NCBI GenBank assembly: GCA_964578905.1
Contig: CAZOER010000003.1
Location: 8,475 to 72,474, forward strand
Direction: 5' to 3'
Source of the DNA: CAZVBV01 sp964578905
Lineage (GTDB): Bacteria > Patescibacteriota > Gracilibacteria > UBA4473
Length of the DNA stretch: 64,000 bases
A model generated the notes under the pieces. It did not search any database, was not told where the DNA came from, and worked only from the letters and a program-made list of their open reading frames with translations. A program made the translations under genes and the position numbers. Shown piece after piece: positions 33,271 through 41,060 of the stretch (within the stretch, counting starts at the first letter, position 1; every line of letters starts with the position of its first letter).

Positions 33271-34163
33271 GCATAGATAAAAAACCCGCTTGTAGCGTAA
33301 AAGAACTCAGTGCTTATAACACTGATCAAATGATGACGTGGTGTGGGGGATGTGGAAATTATGGAATTCAAAATGCGCTCAAACGAGCACTTGTTTTGGA
33401 AAGCATTGTTCCCAAAGATGTGCTGATGTGCTTTGATGTGGGATGCAATGGGAATGGTTCGGATAAAATTGGAACGTACACGATTCACGGTTTGCACGGA
33501 CGAGTTCTTCCACTCGCTGTGGGAGCAAAAATTGCCAACGAGAATCTGCATGTAATTGCTGCTGCGGGAGATGGAGCGACTTTGAGTGAAGGCGTGAATC
33601 ATCTTATTCATGCGGTGAGAAGTGATTACCCGATTCTCTTTCTCCACCACGATAATCAGAATTACGCTCTGACCACAGGACAAGCATCGGCTACTACTCC
33701 GCAAAATTGCAAAATGAACGGAACGCCAGAAGGAGTAAGAATCGATGTGATAGATCCACTTGATCTTGTCTTTAGTGCGAAACCTTCTTTTGTTGCCCAA
33801 ACAACTTCTATTGATGTTGATCATATGACAGAAACCATTCAGGCAGGACTGAAACACAAAGGATTCGCCTTTATTCAAATCCTTCAAACCTGCCCAACGT
33901 ATAATAAAATAATGACCGACGAGTGGTTATTACAGAACACTCAACGTGTGGAAGACCTTCCGTCATACGATGTTCATAACCTCACCGAAGCAAGAGCGTT
34001 TATAGAAAAAAGTAAAAAACTTCCTATTGGAGTGTTGTATAAAAATCCACGAAAAGAGAACTTTATACAGACGTTGTCTCACCGAGAGAAATACAAAACG
34101 ACTCTCATTGAAGAAGTAAAGTCAGTCGATATTGCTTCTCATTTGTCTACACTAAAGGGCTGA
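33267..34163 (+). CDS. korB: 2-oxoacid:ferredoxin oxidoreductase, beta subunit
   Basis: The 298 residues have the TPP/Fe-S beta-subunit motifs MTWCGGCGNYGIQNAL, FDVGCNGNGSDKIGTY, the TPP site AAGDGATLSEGVNHLIHA and LFLHHDNQNYALTTGQAS, and TCPTYNK. Cysteines in WCGGCGN and in TCPTYN fit the family's [4Fe-4S] cluster. No separate ferredoxin delta subunit is encoded here, so an outside ferredoxin must take the electrons. It is cotranslated with korA. Confidence 0.93.
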   Translation: MSIDKKPACSVKELSAYNTDQMMTWCGGCGNYGIQNALKRALVLESIVPKDVLMCFDVGCNGNGSDKIGTYTIHGLHGRVLPLAVGAKIANENLHVIAAAGDGATLSEGVNHLIHAVRSDYPILFLHHDNQNYALTTGQASATTPQNCKMNGTPEGVRIDVIDPLDLVFSAKPSFVAQTTSIDVDHMTETIQAGLKHKGFAFIQILQTCPTYNKIMTDEWLLQNTQRVEDLPSYDVHNLTEARAFIEKSKKLPIGVLYKNPRKENFIQTLSHREKYKTTLIEEVKSVDIASHLSTLKG

Positions 34164-34167
34164 ACGA

Positions 34168-34195
34168 TTGACATTTTCCTCCAAAAAGGAACAAT
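34168..34195 (+). promoter_or_regulatory. Putative promoter giving a near-leaderless mRNA
   Basis: TTGACA at 34168-34173 and AACAAT at 34190-34195 are 16 nt apart; the expected start is ~34202, next to the ATG at 34204. The -10 is a 4/6 match. Confidence 0.4.
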
Positions 34196-34203
34196 GAGCC
34201 GTG

Positions 34204-35193
34204 ATGAATTACGGGACTGTTATCCGTGATGCGTGGGAACTCACCACCTCAACAAAAAAACTTACATGGTTCGCCTTTGTGCCGAGCTTCGTGGCAGTTA
34301 TTGTCTTTGTAGTAGAAATTGCCTGGCAATATTCTTTGTTCTCAGAAGAATTTGGATGGGCGGAGCACGGTGCGACTTTTGATAAAATCGGGAACATTTG
34401 GCATACCCTAGCGGATAAAGACCTTCTGGGATGGAGTATATTTTTGGTTTGTTTTGTTATTCTGGTGGCTTTTGTTTTTCCAGCATGGGTGCAATCAACG
34501 TTGATTCTTTCCATGCGTCAGAAGTTTACCTATCCAGAAAAAAGGCTCTCTCTTCGTCAAAAATTTATCGAAGGATTTAGTTATTTTTTCCGATTGTTTG
34601 AGTACCATGCGGTACTCGTTCCGTTTCAATTTATGACGATTATCTTTTATGGAATTACCTTTTATCGGTATTACCATGGAGATCTCTTTAGTAGTATTTT
34701 CCTTCCAGGGCTTATCGTCTACTCGATCATTTCTATGTTTATAAACCTCTTCTTTGCCTACACTCCTTTTTACGTGGTGTGCGAAGATCACTCGTTTGGA
34801 GAGAGTGTTAAGAAAAGTATCGGGTTGGTGTTCCTAAACTTTGGAACGACACTCGGACTGATCCTACTTATGTTCTTGGTGAACATTCGTGTTGTCATTA
34901 ACGTTCTTGTGGTGATCGGTGTGCCATTGGGAATCTTGGGGGCGGCTTCGTACTTCGCAACATCAGCCTGGTTTGGTATTGCGGTAGCGCTTGCGGTTAT
35001 CGCCGGACTTGGGCTCTTGGCATTGACGGCTTATTTAACAGCGGTGCTGGAAGTATTTTCGATTGGATTCTGGGAACGTGGATTTACAGCTTTGAGAGCA
35101 GAACAAAACGAACTTAAAATGCCACCGGTTGAGGAAGTAGCAGCAGCAACAGAAGCTCCGCAGGATGACGTTTTCTCTGGACCTATTGGATAA
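34204..35193 (+). CDS. Polytopic membrane protein, unknown
   Basis: The 329 residues have about six to seven membrane segments, the first WFAFVPSFVAVIVFVVEI, and a central amphipathic region (YTPFYVVCEDHSFGESVKKSIGLVF) like that of glycerophosphoryl diester phosphodiesterase membrane-domain or YIF1-like families. The C-terminal tail is acidic and rich in Ala/Glu/Pro (PPVEEVAAATEAPQDD). No family is assigned with confidence. It overlaps the next gene by 1 nt (TAATG). Confidence 0.5.
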   Translation: MNYGTVIRDAWELTTSTKKLTWFAFVPSFVAVIVFVVEIAWQYSLFSEEFGWAEHGATFDKIGNIWHTLADKDLLGWSIFLVCFVILVAFVFPAWVQSTLILSMRQKFTYPEKRLSLRQKFIEGFSYFFRLFEYHAVLVPFQFMTIIFYGITFYRYYHGDLFSSIFLPGLIVYSIISMFINLFFAYTPFYVVCEDHSFGESVKKSIGLVFLNFGTTLGLILLMFLVNIRVVINVLVVIGVPLGILGAASYFATSAWFGIAVALAVIAGLGLLALTAYLTAVLEVFSIGFWERGFTALRAEQNELKMPPVEEVAAATEAPQDDVFSGPIG

Positions 35194-35792
35194 TGAAACC
35201 CAAGCATATATTGGCAGGCGTGGTTGTTTTATTTGGATTGTTTTTTGCACGAGAACTTTGGATATCAAATGATTCACTTCGTGTTTTTGGAGAAGAAGGT
35301 TTTGCGGTGGTACAAGTCCCATCAGGAGAAACGATCTTCTTCGGCGAGAGCACAACAAGAAAGGACGTGCTCCTACGTGCGATCCAGCCGTATTTCTCCA
35401 ACAAAGAGCCACTCGTTATTGCCGATCAAGAAATAGGCACTTCTGTTGAGGGAAGTGATTTTACGATCACGCGAATATCAGAACACATTGTCCGTGGCAC
35501 GTTTTCCAATTCAACAATCTGGTTCTATGGTTCGCCTTCCGAGGACGAACTCACATCATTAAAAGCAACCCCAATTACTTTGGAAAGTGACTTCTGGATA
35601 CTCGAAACAAATCATTATCCCGAGGTTCTCCCACTTCCTACACAATCGATTCTTCACATCAATGAACGAAAACCGTCGAAGAAATTGGAAAGTTTCGCAC
35701 GCGAAAAAAACATCCCACTTGTTTCCGTGAAAGGGACGGGAGGATTTAAGCTTGAACTTCGGGATCAGAAGTGGCAGATGAAGAGTCGATAG
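35193..35792 (+). CDS. Exported or membrane-anchored protein, unknown
   Basis: The 199 residues start with a signal-anchor helix (HILAGVVVLFGLFFARELW), then a beta-rich soluble domain with FAVVQVPSGETIFFGES, VEGSDFTITRISEHIV, DFWILETNHYPEVL and a C-terminal KGTGGFKLELRDQKWQ. The last part loosely resembles the ComEC/metallo-beta-lactamase-like fold tail, but metal motifs are missing, so I do not assign it. It starts on the stop of the membrane protein gene, which suggests they act together. Confidence 0.45.
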   Translation: MKPKHILAGVVVLFGLFFARELWISNDSLRVFGEEGFAVVQVPSGETIFFGESTTRKDVLLRAIQPYFSNKEPLVIADQEIGTSVEGSDFTITRISEHIVRGTFSNSTIWFYGSPSEDELTSLKATPITLESDFWILETNHYPEVLPLPTQSILHINERKPSKKLESFAREKNIPLVSVKGTGGFKLELRDQKWQMKSR

Positions 35793-35838
35793 GACATCTT
35801 CCCTTTCTTCTGTTTTTGAGTAGATTGCCCTCGTACCT

Positions 35839-37473
35839 ATGAATAAGAAAGTTTTTAGGGTTCGACAGAAAGTAGAAAATCCAGAAAAAGTGGAGCAGTT
35901 TTTCCGTGAACTTTGCAAATCTGTACCGAAAAATGTGGCGGAATTGGAAAAGAAAAAACGAAACTTCTGTGCACGGGAGAAGGGAACACCGATTCTTAAT
36001 CGAGACCTGATTGCGGTCATGCAGAAATATTCAGGAAAGGTTCCCCCGTCATTGGAGAAGTTATTGCAAAAACGATCAGTGAGAACGATCTCAGGAGTTA
36101 CTCCGATTGGAATCCTCACAAAACCATATCCATGCCCTGGGAAATGTGTGTATTGCCCGACGGACGTACGCATGCCAAAAAGCTATCTCGCTTCTCAACC
36201 CGCAGCAGCACGGGCATTGCGAAATAAATTTCACCCGCACGATCAGGTAACGAATCGAATTGCAGCAGTGCAGGACTCGGGACATCCCGTGTCGAAATTA
36301 GAAGTGATTGTGATGGGAGGAACGTGGAGCTTCTTACCCCACAAATATCAGACATGGTACGTGAAAAATATCTTTGATGCGGCGAATGGCGTTGCTTCCA
36401 AATCTCTCGCCGAAGCGCAAACTATTAATCAAGATGCAGAGCATCGAGTCATCGGACTCACGCTTGAAACGCGTCCTGACTTCATCACGGAGAAGGAACT
36501 CATTCGCATGCGGAAGATGGGATGTACGCGGGTTGAAATCGGTGTGCAGACGCTGGACGACGAAGTATCCAAATTGACCAAACGCGGACATGGACGAGCG
36601 CACGTGGCGAAGGCAACGAAGATGATGCGCGATTTTGGATTTAAAATTTGTTATCACCTCATGCCCGGACTTCCCGGTTCAACCCCTGCGAAAGATTTGA
36701 AAATGATGCGAGAGGTCTTTGAAAATCCAGACTTCTGTCCGGACTTTGTAAAAATATACCCGTGCCAAGTTCTCGATAATTCAGAACTGAAGACATGGTG
36801 GGAAGAAGGAAAATTCACCCCTTTGCGCGATAAAGAACTCGTGAAACTTCTCTTGAAATTTAAACAGTTCGTGCCCCCGTGGACACGAATTATGAGACTT
36901 CTTCGTGATATTCCAGTGAACGATATCTTGGATGGAGCACGGTTTTCAAATCTGCGTCAGATATTAAAATCGCAACCCAAAAAAGTGAAAGAAATTACAG
37001 GAGAAGATTTTTCCGGAGACTGGCCGTGTAAATGTATCCGATGTCGGGAGATCGGATTTCAAACAGAAAAAGACCAAGGAGAACTGAAACTTGTACGACG
37101 TGATTACGAAGCGGGAGGGGGAACGGAAACCTTCCTCAGTTTTGAATCAAAAGATGAAAAGGTGATCTACGCGCTCTTACGTTTGCGAAAACCAAGCGGA
37201 CAGAAGTTCACTCAATTTGGTTCGGTATTGCACAATGCAGGATTGATTCGGGAAGTGCATTCCTACGGATCAGAGATATCTGTGGGAGATGGAGTGGGAG
37301 TTGGTCAACACAGGGGACTCGGGAAGAAATTGATTGTCGAGGCAGAACGCATTACCAAAGAAGAATGGAATTTGAAACGCATGACGATCATCGCGGGCGT
37401 GGGAACAAGAGGATATTATGAGAAGTGGGGATACGAACTGAAGTCGACGTACATGACAAAAAAATTGGTATAA
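35839..37473 (+). CDS. Elp3-family tRNA uridine-34 modification enzyme
   Basis: The 544 residues carry the radical-SAM Elp3 layout: SAM/Fe-S site CPGKCVYC (C99, C103, C106), VIVMGGTW and GLTLETRPDFI, TRVEIGVQTLDDEV, and YHLMPGLPGSTPAKDL. A zinc region (WPCKCIRCREIG) and a C-terminal GNAT acetyltransferase domain with GVGQHRGLGKKLI and RGYYEKWGYEL follow. Elp3 makes the cm5U34-type wobble modification. It is best known from eukaryotes and archaea, with a few bacteria. No other Elongator gene is here, as usual for prokaryotic Elp3. Confidence 0.95.
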   Translation: MNKKVFRVRQKVENPEKVEQFFRELCKSVPKNVAELEKKKRNFCAREKGTPILNRDLIAVMQKYSGKVPPSLEKLLQKRSVRTISGVTPIGILTKPYPCPGKCVYCPTDVRMPKSYLASQPAAARALRNKFHPHDQVTNRIAAVQDSGHPVSKLEVIVMGGTWSFLPHKYQTWYVKNIFDAANGVASKSLAEAQTINQDAEHRVIGLTLETRPDFITEKELIRMRKMGCTRVEIGVQTLDDEVSKLTKRGHGRAHVAKATKMMRDFGFKICYHLMPGLPGSTPAKDLKMMREVFENPDFCPDFVKIYPCQVLDNSELKTWWEEGKFTPLRDKELVKLLLKFKQFVPPWTRIMRLLRDIPVNDILDGARFSNLRQILKSQPKKVKEITGEDFSGDWPCKCIRCREIGFQTEKDQGELKLVRRDYEAGGGTETFLSFESKDEKVIYALLRLRKPSGQKFTQFGSVLHNAGLIREVHSYGSEISVGDGVGVGQHRGLGKKLIVEAERITKEEWNLKRMTIIAGVGTRGYYEKWGYELKSTYMTKKLV

Positions 37474-37476
37474 CAA

Positions 37477-37508
37477 AATCCCCTCATACCTTTCGGTTTG
37501 AGGGGATT
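37477..37508 (-). terminator. Terminator, minus strand (possibly bidirectional)
   Basis: AATCCCCTCA and TGAGGGGATT (10 bp) flank a 12-nt loop. On the minus strand the stem is followed by TTGTT, closing the long T9SS-tail gene; on the plus strand it lies right after elp3 but without a T-run. Confidence 0.65.
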
Positions 37509-37603
37509 GCTAATACAGTGAACAATTACCCTTTGTTCTTAAGTAATCTATTTATAAATAATAGCGTACAAAAATAAACAAATTGGGCTGCTTTATCAAT
37601 CTA

Positions 37604-40600
37604 TCATTGTATTATGAATTTCTGAGGAGCAGTATATGGTTGCCCATCAAATTTCGATGCGGTTAACCTCCAAATATAAAAACCAGAGGCAATATTTCCA
37701 AATGATGTAGGCTGAGAATGATATCCCGCCTGTGGAGTATCAATAATTGTACTCCATACTACCTTTCCATTCATGGCTACTAATTCAATCAAAATCTCCT
37801 TACTATTGTCAGGAGCATTGAATGAAATCCTAGCATTACTTCCAGATGGAATCGCATTTGGTAAAACCTTGAAATCCCAATTAAGTGGGATCCACTCGAT
37901 AAACGTATCATCGCTTGTTCCTGAAATAAATCCTGAGTTAATATCATTTCCTTTTAATAAAAATTGGAAAGAAAAATCATTCTCTAAATCAGACTCAGTA
38001 ACTTGAACCTGTACCTCAATGATGGTTACTGATGGATCAATATTCGAAGGATATTCTCTCATTTGAAAGAAATTATCATCCATAATAGTGATCGAATCAG
38101 TGCTCATGCCTTCAGGAACAGCAATTTCAAGTGTTACGATACTTCCAACCGTGGCTTTGTGACGAGCTTCATTGTTATTTGAATAAACAGTAACAAATTT
38201 TAGATCGTTCACATCAGCAGGAGTAAGATCGATTTCAACAAAGGAGTTATCCGTTGTTTCATCAATTACATACTCAGTTCCATCTTTCCAGAAATAAATT
38301 TGAAACTCTACTAATCCTATGGGGTCATCATTCTGTACCAAAATAGTACTTTCATAATAACCTGAGTGCGGATTGGCAGTTACCGAATGACGTCCAGCAA
38401 TATCTACAAAGATACTGTCGGCAGTAACAGACGCCTTCAGTTGAAGGTGAATGGTATTGCCTTGGACGGCTTTCGTGGAATCAATTCTATTTGAGGATTT
38501 GATATGAACCCAGTCAAAAGAAACGGTATCAACACTAATTCCTTCAATTATAAATTCAGGAATCAAAAGGTTCGCAGAATTTTGCGCGGTATCAGTCACC
38601 GTAATCATAAAATCCGAATACACACCAGCAGGTAAGGAATCAAGCATAAGAATGTTAACTCCTGTAAATGTGGTATCTATTTGAGCAGAATAACCAGATG
38701 ACAAACCAAGATCTCCATTTTCAGATGAAGAATAGAAGATCGTTGCAATATGTCCTTCGACATCTGTTCTAATCCAATAAAGACTAGGCGGGATACTATC
38801 AATAACGATAGGATCTGTGATCTTAAATGTGGGAACAAGTAAGTTCCCAATATTACCAGCAGTATCTTTTACTGCGAGTATACAATCACTATAGGTACCA
38901 GCTGGAAGGGGATCTAACACAAGCGTGTTTATTCCCACAATAGTAGTATCTATTGGTGATGAATATCCAGAAAAGAGCACAAGATCTCCTGCTTCAGAAG
39001 ATGAGTATTTAATCGAGGCAACATATCCATTAATGGTTGTTGATATCCACGTTAAATGAGGTGGAATAGTGTCACTTACAATAACTTCTTCAATCTCAAA
39101 TGAAGGAATAAGTAATAATCCTACATTATTGGCTGTGTCAGTTACTGCTAGTGTTAAGTCACTATAAACCCCTACTGGCAATGGGTTGAGAATAAGTATA
39201 TTCTCCCCCACAACAGTAGTACTCATCTGTGAAGAATAACCAGATGACAAACTTAAAGTTCCAGCTTCCGAAGAAGAGTACTTAATAGTGGCAACATATC
39301 CGTTAACGGTCGTTGATACCCACTTTAAGTATGGTGGAATAGTGTCATTTACAATTGCATCTTTAATCTCAAACGAAGGAACAAGTAGTGTTCCCACATT
39401 ATTAGCGGTGTCAGTTACAGCTAACGTCAAATCGTTATAAATCCCTACTGATAAGGGATCAAGTATAAGAATATTCTGTCCCAATACAGTTGTATTTGTT
39501 TGTGACGAATATCCAGTTGAAAGACTTAGTGTGCCTGCTTCCGAAGATTCATAGATAACCGTGGCTACGTATCCATTTACAATGGTTTGTACCCAAGTTA
39601 AAGACGGTGCAATCGTGTCATTTACAATAACCTCTGTGATTTCAAACGAAGGAATAGACAATGTTCCCACATTATTAGCGGTATCGGTCACCGACAAGGT
39701 CAAATCATCATAAACACCAACTGGGAGTGGATCAAGAACAAGAATGTTCTGATCAATTACAGTAGTATTTGTTGATGAAGAATAACCAGTAGAGAGACCG
39801 AGCGTACCCGCCTCCGAAGAATGATAATAAATCGTTGTTATGTTTCCAGCAACAATTGTGTTTATCCATGTTAACTGAGGAGGAATTGTATCTGTTACAA
39901 TTACTTCCACAATTTCAAATGGAGGAATTATCAAATCTTCAGAAATTCCTTCATTCGTAACAACGGTAAACAAAAGGTCACTATAAGTTCCTGGAGCAAG
40001 TGGATCTAAGCCCACAATATTTGTTCCCAAAACAGCAGTGTCAACAAGTGTAGAATATCCGGAGGAAACAGAAAAGTCACCTCCCACATCAGTATGAAAT
40101 GTCACGATAGCAACGTTTTCATTTACTGTTGTAGATACCCAATACATGTTTGGAGGAACTCCCACAATTTCAAAATTGGGGATAATTAAATCGGATGATC
40201 CTGTGCTTGCGGTTACGGTGAATAAAAGATCACTGTAGGTACCAGCAGACAATGGATCAAGAGGGATAACATTCGTTCCAATAACAACGGTATTTACTTG
40301 CGTAGAATATCCACTGTTGAGTGTTAAATCACCACCAGTATCAGATGTAAAGATGATGGTAGCAACATATCCCTGAACATCCGTAGATATCCAATGCATG
40401 TTTGGAGGAACTCCCGTAATTTCAAAATTAGGGATAATTAAACCAGCAGATCCAGTACTTGTGGTTACAGTGAAGAAAAGATCACTGTATATACCAGCAG
40501 ATAAAGGATTAAGAGGAATAACGTTTGTTCCAATAACAACGGTGTCTACTTGCGTAGAATATCCGTCATTGAGTGTTAGATCGCCTCCAGAGTCAGATGT

Positions 40601-40723
40601 AAAGACAATGGTGGCAACATATCCTTGAGTATCCGTAGATACCCAGCTCAGATTGGGGTTTTGCCCCAACGTAATACCTATGCTCATCAGCATAAGGATT
40701 ACAATTGCGATAGATTTTTTCAT
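37604..40723 (-). CDS. Secreted eight-repeat protein with T9SS C-terminal sorting domain
   Basis: The 1039 residues have a signal peptide (MKKSIAIVILMLMSIGITLG, then Gln at the likely +1, typical of Bacteroidota). Eight Ig-like repeats of ~85-95 residues follow to about residue 730; each starts with an SLxWVST-type strand and ends in a P(S/N)FEI strand, with SSEAGTLSLSSGYSS inside. A beta-rich spacer leads to a 91-residue tail (949-1039) with KVLPNAIPSGSNARISF, IELVAMNGKVVWS and GNIASGFYIWRLTASKFDG. The tail fits the T9SS type A sorting domain (Por secretion tail), which directs export and surface anchoring across the outer membrane. No cysteines are seen in the repeats. It has its own long leader and may be an adhesin-like cargo. 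PorV is encoded at 54436. Confidence 0.85.
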   Translation of the reverse strand: MKKSIAIVILMLMSIGITLGQNPNLSWVSTDTQGYVATIVFTSDSGGDLTLNDGYSTQVDTVVIGTNVIPLNPLSAGIYSDLFFTVTTSTGSAGLIIPNFEITGVPPNMHWISTDVQGYVATIIFTSDTGGDLTLNSGYSTQVNTVVIGTNVIPLDPLSAGTYSDLLFTVTASTGSSDLIIPNFEIVGVPPNMYWVSTTVNENVAIVTFHTDVGGDFSVSSGYSTLVDTAVLGTNIVGLDPLAPGTYSDLLFTVVTNEGISEDLIIPPFEIVEVIVTDTIPPQLTWINTIVAGNITTIYYHSSEAGTLGLSTGYSSSTNTTVIDQNILVLDPLPVGVYDDLTLSVTDTANNVGTLSIPSFEITEVIVNDTIAPSLTWVQTIVNGYVATVIYESSEAGTLSLSTGYSSQTNTTVLGQNILILDPLSVGIYNDLTLAVTDTANNVGTLLVPSFEIKDAIVNDTIPPYLKWVSTTVNGYVATIKYSSSEAGTLSLSSGYSSQMSTTVVGENILILNPLPVGVYSDLTLAVTDTANNVGLLLIPSFEIEEVIVSDTIPPHLTWISTTINGYVASIKYSSSEAGDLVLFSGYSSPIDTTIVGINTLVLDPLPAGTYSDCILAVKDTAGNIGNLLVPTFKITDPIVIDSIPPSLYWIRTDVEGHIATIFYSSSENGDLGLSSGYSAQIDTTFTGVNILMLDSLPAGVYSDFMITVTDTAQNSANLLIPEFIIEGISVDTVSFDWVHIKSSNRIDSTKAVQGNTIHLQLKASVTADSIFVDIAGRHSVTANPHSGYYESTILVQNDDPIGLVEFQIYFWKDGTEYVIDETTDNSFVEIDLTPADVNDLKFVTVYSNNNEARHKATVGSIVTLEIAVPEGMSTDSITIMDDNFFQMREYPSNIDPSVTIIEVQVQVTESDLENDFSFQFLLKGNDINSGFISGTSDDTFIEWIPLNWDFKVLPNAIPSGSNARISFNAPDNSKEILIELVAMNGKVVWSTIIDTPQAGYHSQPTSFGNIASGFYIWRLTASKFDGQPYTAPQKFIIQ

Positions 40724-40768
40724 TTTCTCTATTTTTGTTTTTTTAAAATTTCGTTTGTAAATTTTTTA

Positions 40769-40822
40769 ATTGATAAAGCGGAAAAGGACTGAAGTGTTTC
40801 AACCCTCAGCCGCTCTATCAAT
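40769..40822 (-). promoter_or_regulatory. Strong stem-loop in the leader of the T9SS-tail gene
   Basis: ATTGATAGAGCGG (minus strand) pairs with CCGCTTTATCAAT over 13 bp with one G.T pair, enclosing a small CTGA/TCAG stem. It ends ~45 nt before the start codon. No T-run follows, so it is a leader structure rather than a simple terminator. Confidence 0.55.
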
Positions 40823-40865
40823 CGGCGAATAAAGAAAATGAATATAAAGCGTATTTGTCCGACTG

Positions 40866-40877
40866 TGTCAAAGAGCT
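40866..40877 (-). promoter_or_regulatory. boxA-like motif in the leader of the T9SS-tail gene
   Basis: AGCTCTTTGACA on the minus strand resembles the rRNA boxA (E. coli TGCTCTTTAACA) used for antitermination. It lies ~50 nt after the predicted transcription start. A related AGATCTTTGAAA occurs in the porV leader. Confidence 0.4.
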
Positions 40878-40934
40878 GTCTTTCGGGGTCTCGAACGACA
40901 CTTGGGACGTCCAAGCACCAAAAGAACAGTTCTC

Positions 40935-40962
40935 TTATACAAAAAAACAGGATTTTGTCAAT
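40935..40962 (-). promoter_or_regulatory. sigma70 promoter of the T9SS-tail gene
   Basis: On the minus strand TTGACA (40957-40962) and TATAAG (40935-40940) are 16 nt apart. Transcription should start near 40928, leaving a ~205-nt leader. It is a standard sigma70 form, not the Bacteroidota TAnnTTTG form. The remaining bases of the 337-nt gap 40724-41060 hold the two leader elements and the divergent promoter. Confidence 0.7.
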
Positions 40963-41002
40963 AGTAGAGGCTTTTCAAATGAGAAAAGTGTTGTAAAAAA
41001 AC

Positions 41003-41030
41003 TTGACAAAAAATCCATTTCTCCTAAAAA
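41003..41030 (+). promoter_or_regulatory. Putative promoter of the ten-repeat Ig-like gene
   Basis: TTGACA at 41003-41008 and TAAAAA at 41025-41030 are 16 nt apart. The leader would be ~24 nt before the ATG at 41061. It is divergent from the promoter of the T9SS-tail gene. Confidence 0.5.
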
Positions 41031-41060
41031 CTAATTGAAATTGCTGACCCCGCATTTCCC

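Noticed and set aside
40729..40914. Small minus-strand frame in the leader of the T9SS-tail gene
   Set aside because: Its composition is random and the region is better explained as a leader with stem-loop and boxA-like motif.
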